NCBI GenBank assembly: GCA_014383605.1
Contig: JACNHM010000567.1
Coordinates: 1-5,243 of the forward strand
Direction: 5' to 3'
DNA: 5,243 bases
DNA from: Chloroflexota bacterium
GTDB lineage: Bacteria > Chloroflexota > Anaerolineae > UBA3071
The translations under genes were made by a program, and so were the position numbers. Shown in pieces: positions 5,184 to 5,243 of the stretch. Positions within the stretch are counted from its first letter, which is position 1. Each line of letters begins with the position of its first letter. The notes under the pieces were generated by a model, which ran no database searches, had not been told where the DNA came from, and saw only the letters and a list, made by a program, of their open reading frames with translations.

Positions 5184-5213
5184 ATGAAACTGGACTCTGG
5201 CGAAAATCGGTAA
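5184..5213 (+). CDS. Nine-codon open frame with strong ribosome binding site (possible leader peptide)
   Basis: The ATG at 5184 follows AAGGAG with an eight-base gap, the strongest ribosome binding site in the window. The frame reads MKLDSGENR and stops at TAA (5211-5213). A further ATG follows at 5220 in a different reading frame, only six bases after the stop, and stays open for the last 24 bases of the window (MRGFLSR). It has no ribosome binding site of its own, so it could be translated by coupling. Alternatives: the ATG at 5184 is the true start of a gene broken by a frameshift or assembly error near the edge, or the short frame is a leader peptide. The window ends too early to decide. 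Confidence 0.35.
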   Translation: MKLDSGENR

Positions 5214-5243
5214 CTTGATCATGAGAGGCTTCCTGAGTAGAAT

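Overview
The window holds one complete large gene, the 5' part of a second gene, and about 1.0 kb of non-coding DNA rich in promoters and inverted repeats. It is high in G+C across the genes. The organism is most likely a bacterium of the Chloroflexota type (Anaerolineae or Caldilineae-like). That is inferred from three things: the Thr-Pro-Thr-Ala linker after the lipoprotein cysteine, a large SIR2-like/STAND ATPase, and REP-like palindromes in the spacers. No phylogenetic marker gene is present, so the assignment is tentative.

Layout: (1) 1-852, minus strand, the N-terminal 284 residues of a lipoprotein with a fibronectin-III-like domain; it runs off the left edge. (2) 853-1222, a spacer with a 9-bp hairpin, an 18-bp perfect inverted repeat with nested symmetry, and two copies of a 19-bp direct repeat. 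(3) 1223-4213, minus strand, a 996-residue protein. It has an N-terminal SIR2-like domain whose catalytic motifs all look destroyed, an intact STAND P-loop ATPase, a winged-helix segment, an alpha-helical (HEAT-like) region, and a glycine-rich C-terminal domain of about six membrane helices. (4) 4214-5243, no long gene. A textbook promoter for the STAND gene (TTGACT, 17 nt, TATAAT) faces away from a second promoter on the plus strand (TTGTCG, 17 nt, TACAAT), with three inverted repeats between them. The plus-strand promoter would drive a structured RNA of about 300 nt ending at a weak terminator near 4857. A third, extended -10 promoter near 4901 leads into a second structured leader. That leader ends in a strong ribosome binding site and a nine-codon open frame (5184-5213) at the right edge.

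How the parts may work together: the STAND protein has the layout of an NTP-driven switch of the kind used in bacterial immunity or signalling, but its SIR2 part is unlikely to consume NAD+. The membrane domain is therefore the best candidate output module. The lipoprotein is 370 bp away behind repeats and is probably a separate transcription unit. The divergent structured RNA shares the STAND promoter region; whether it regulates the gene cannot be told from sequence alone.
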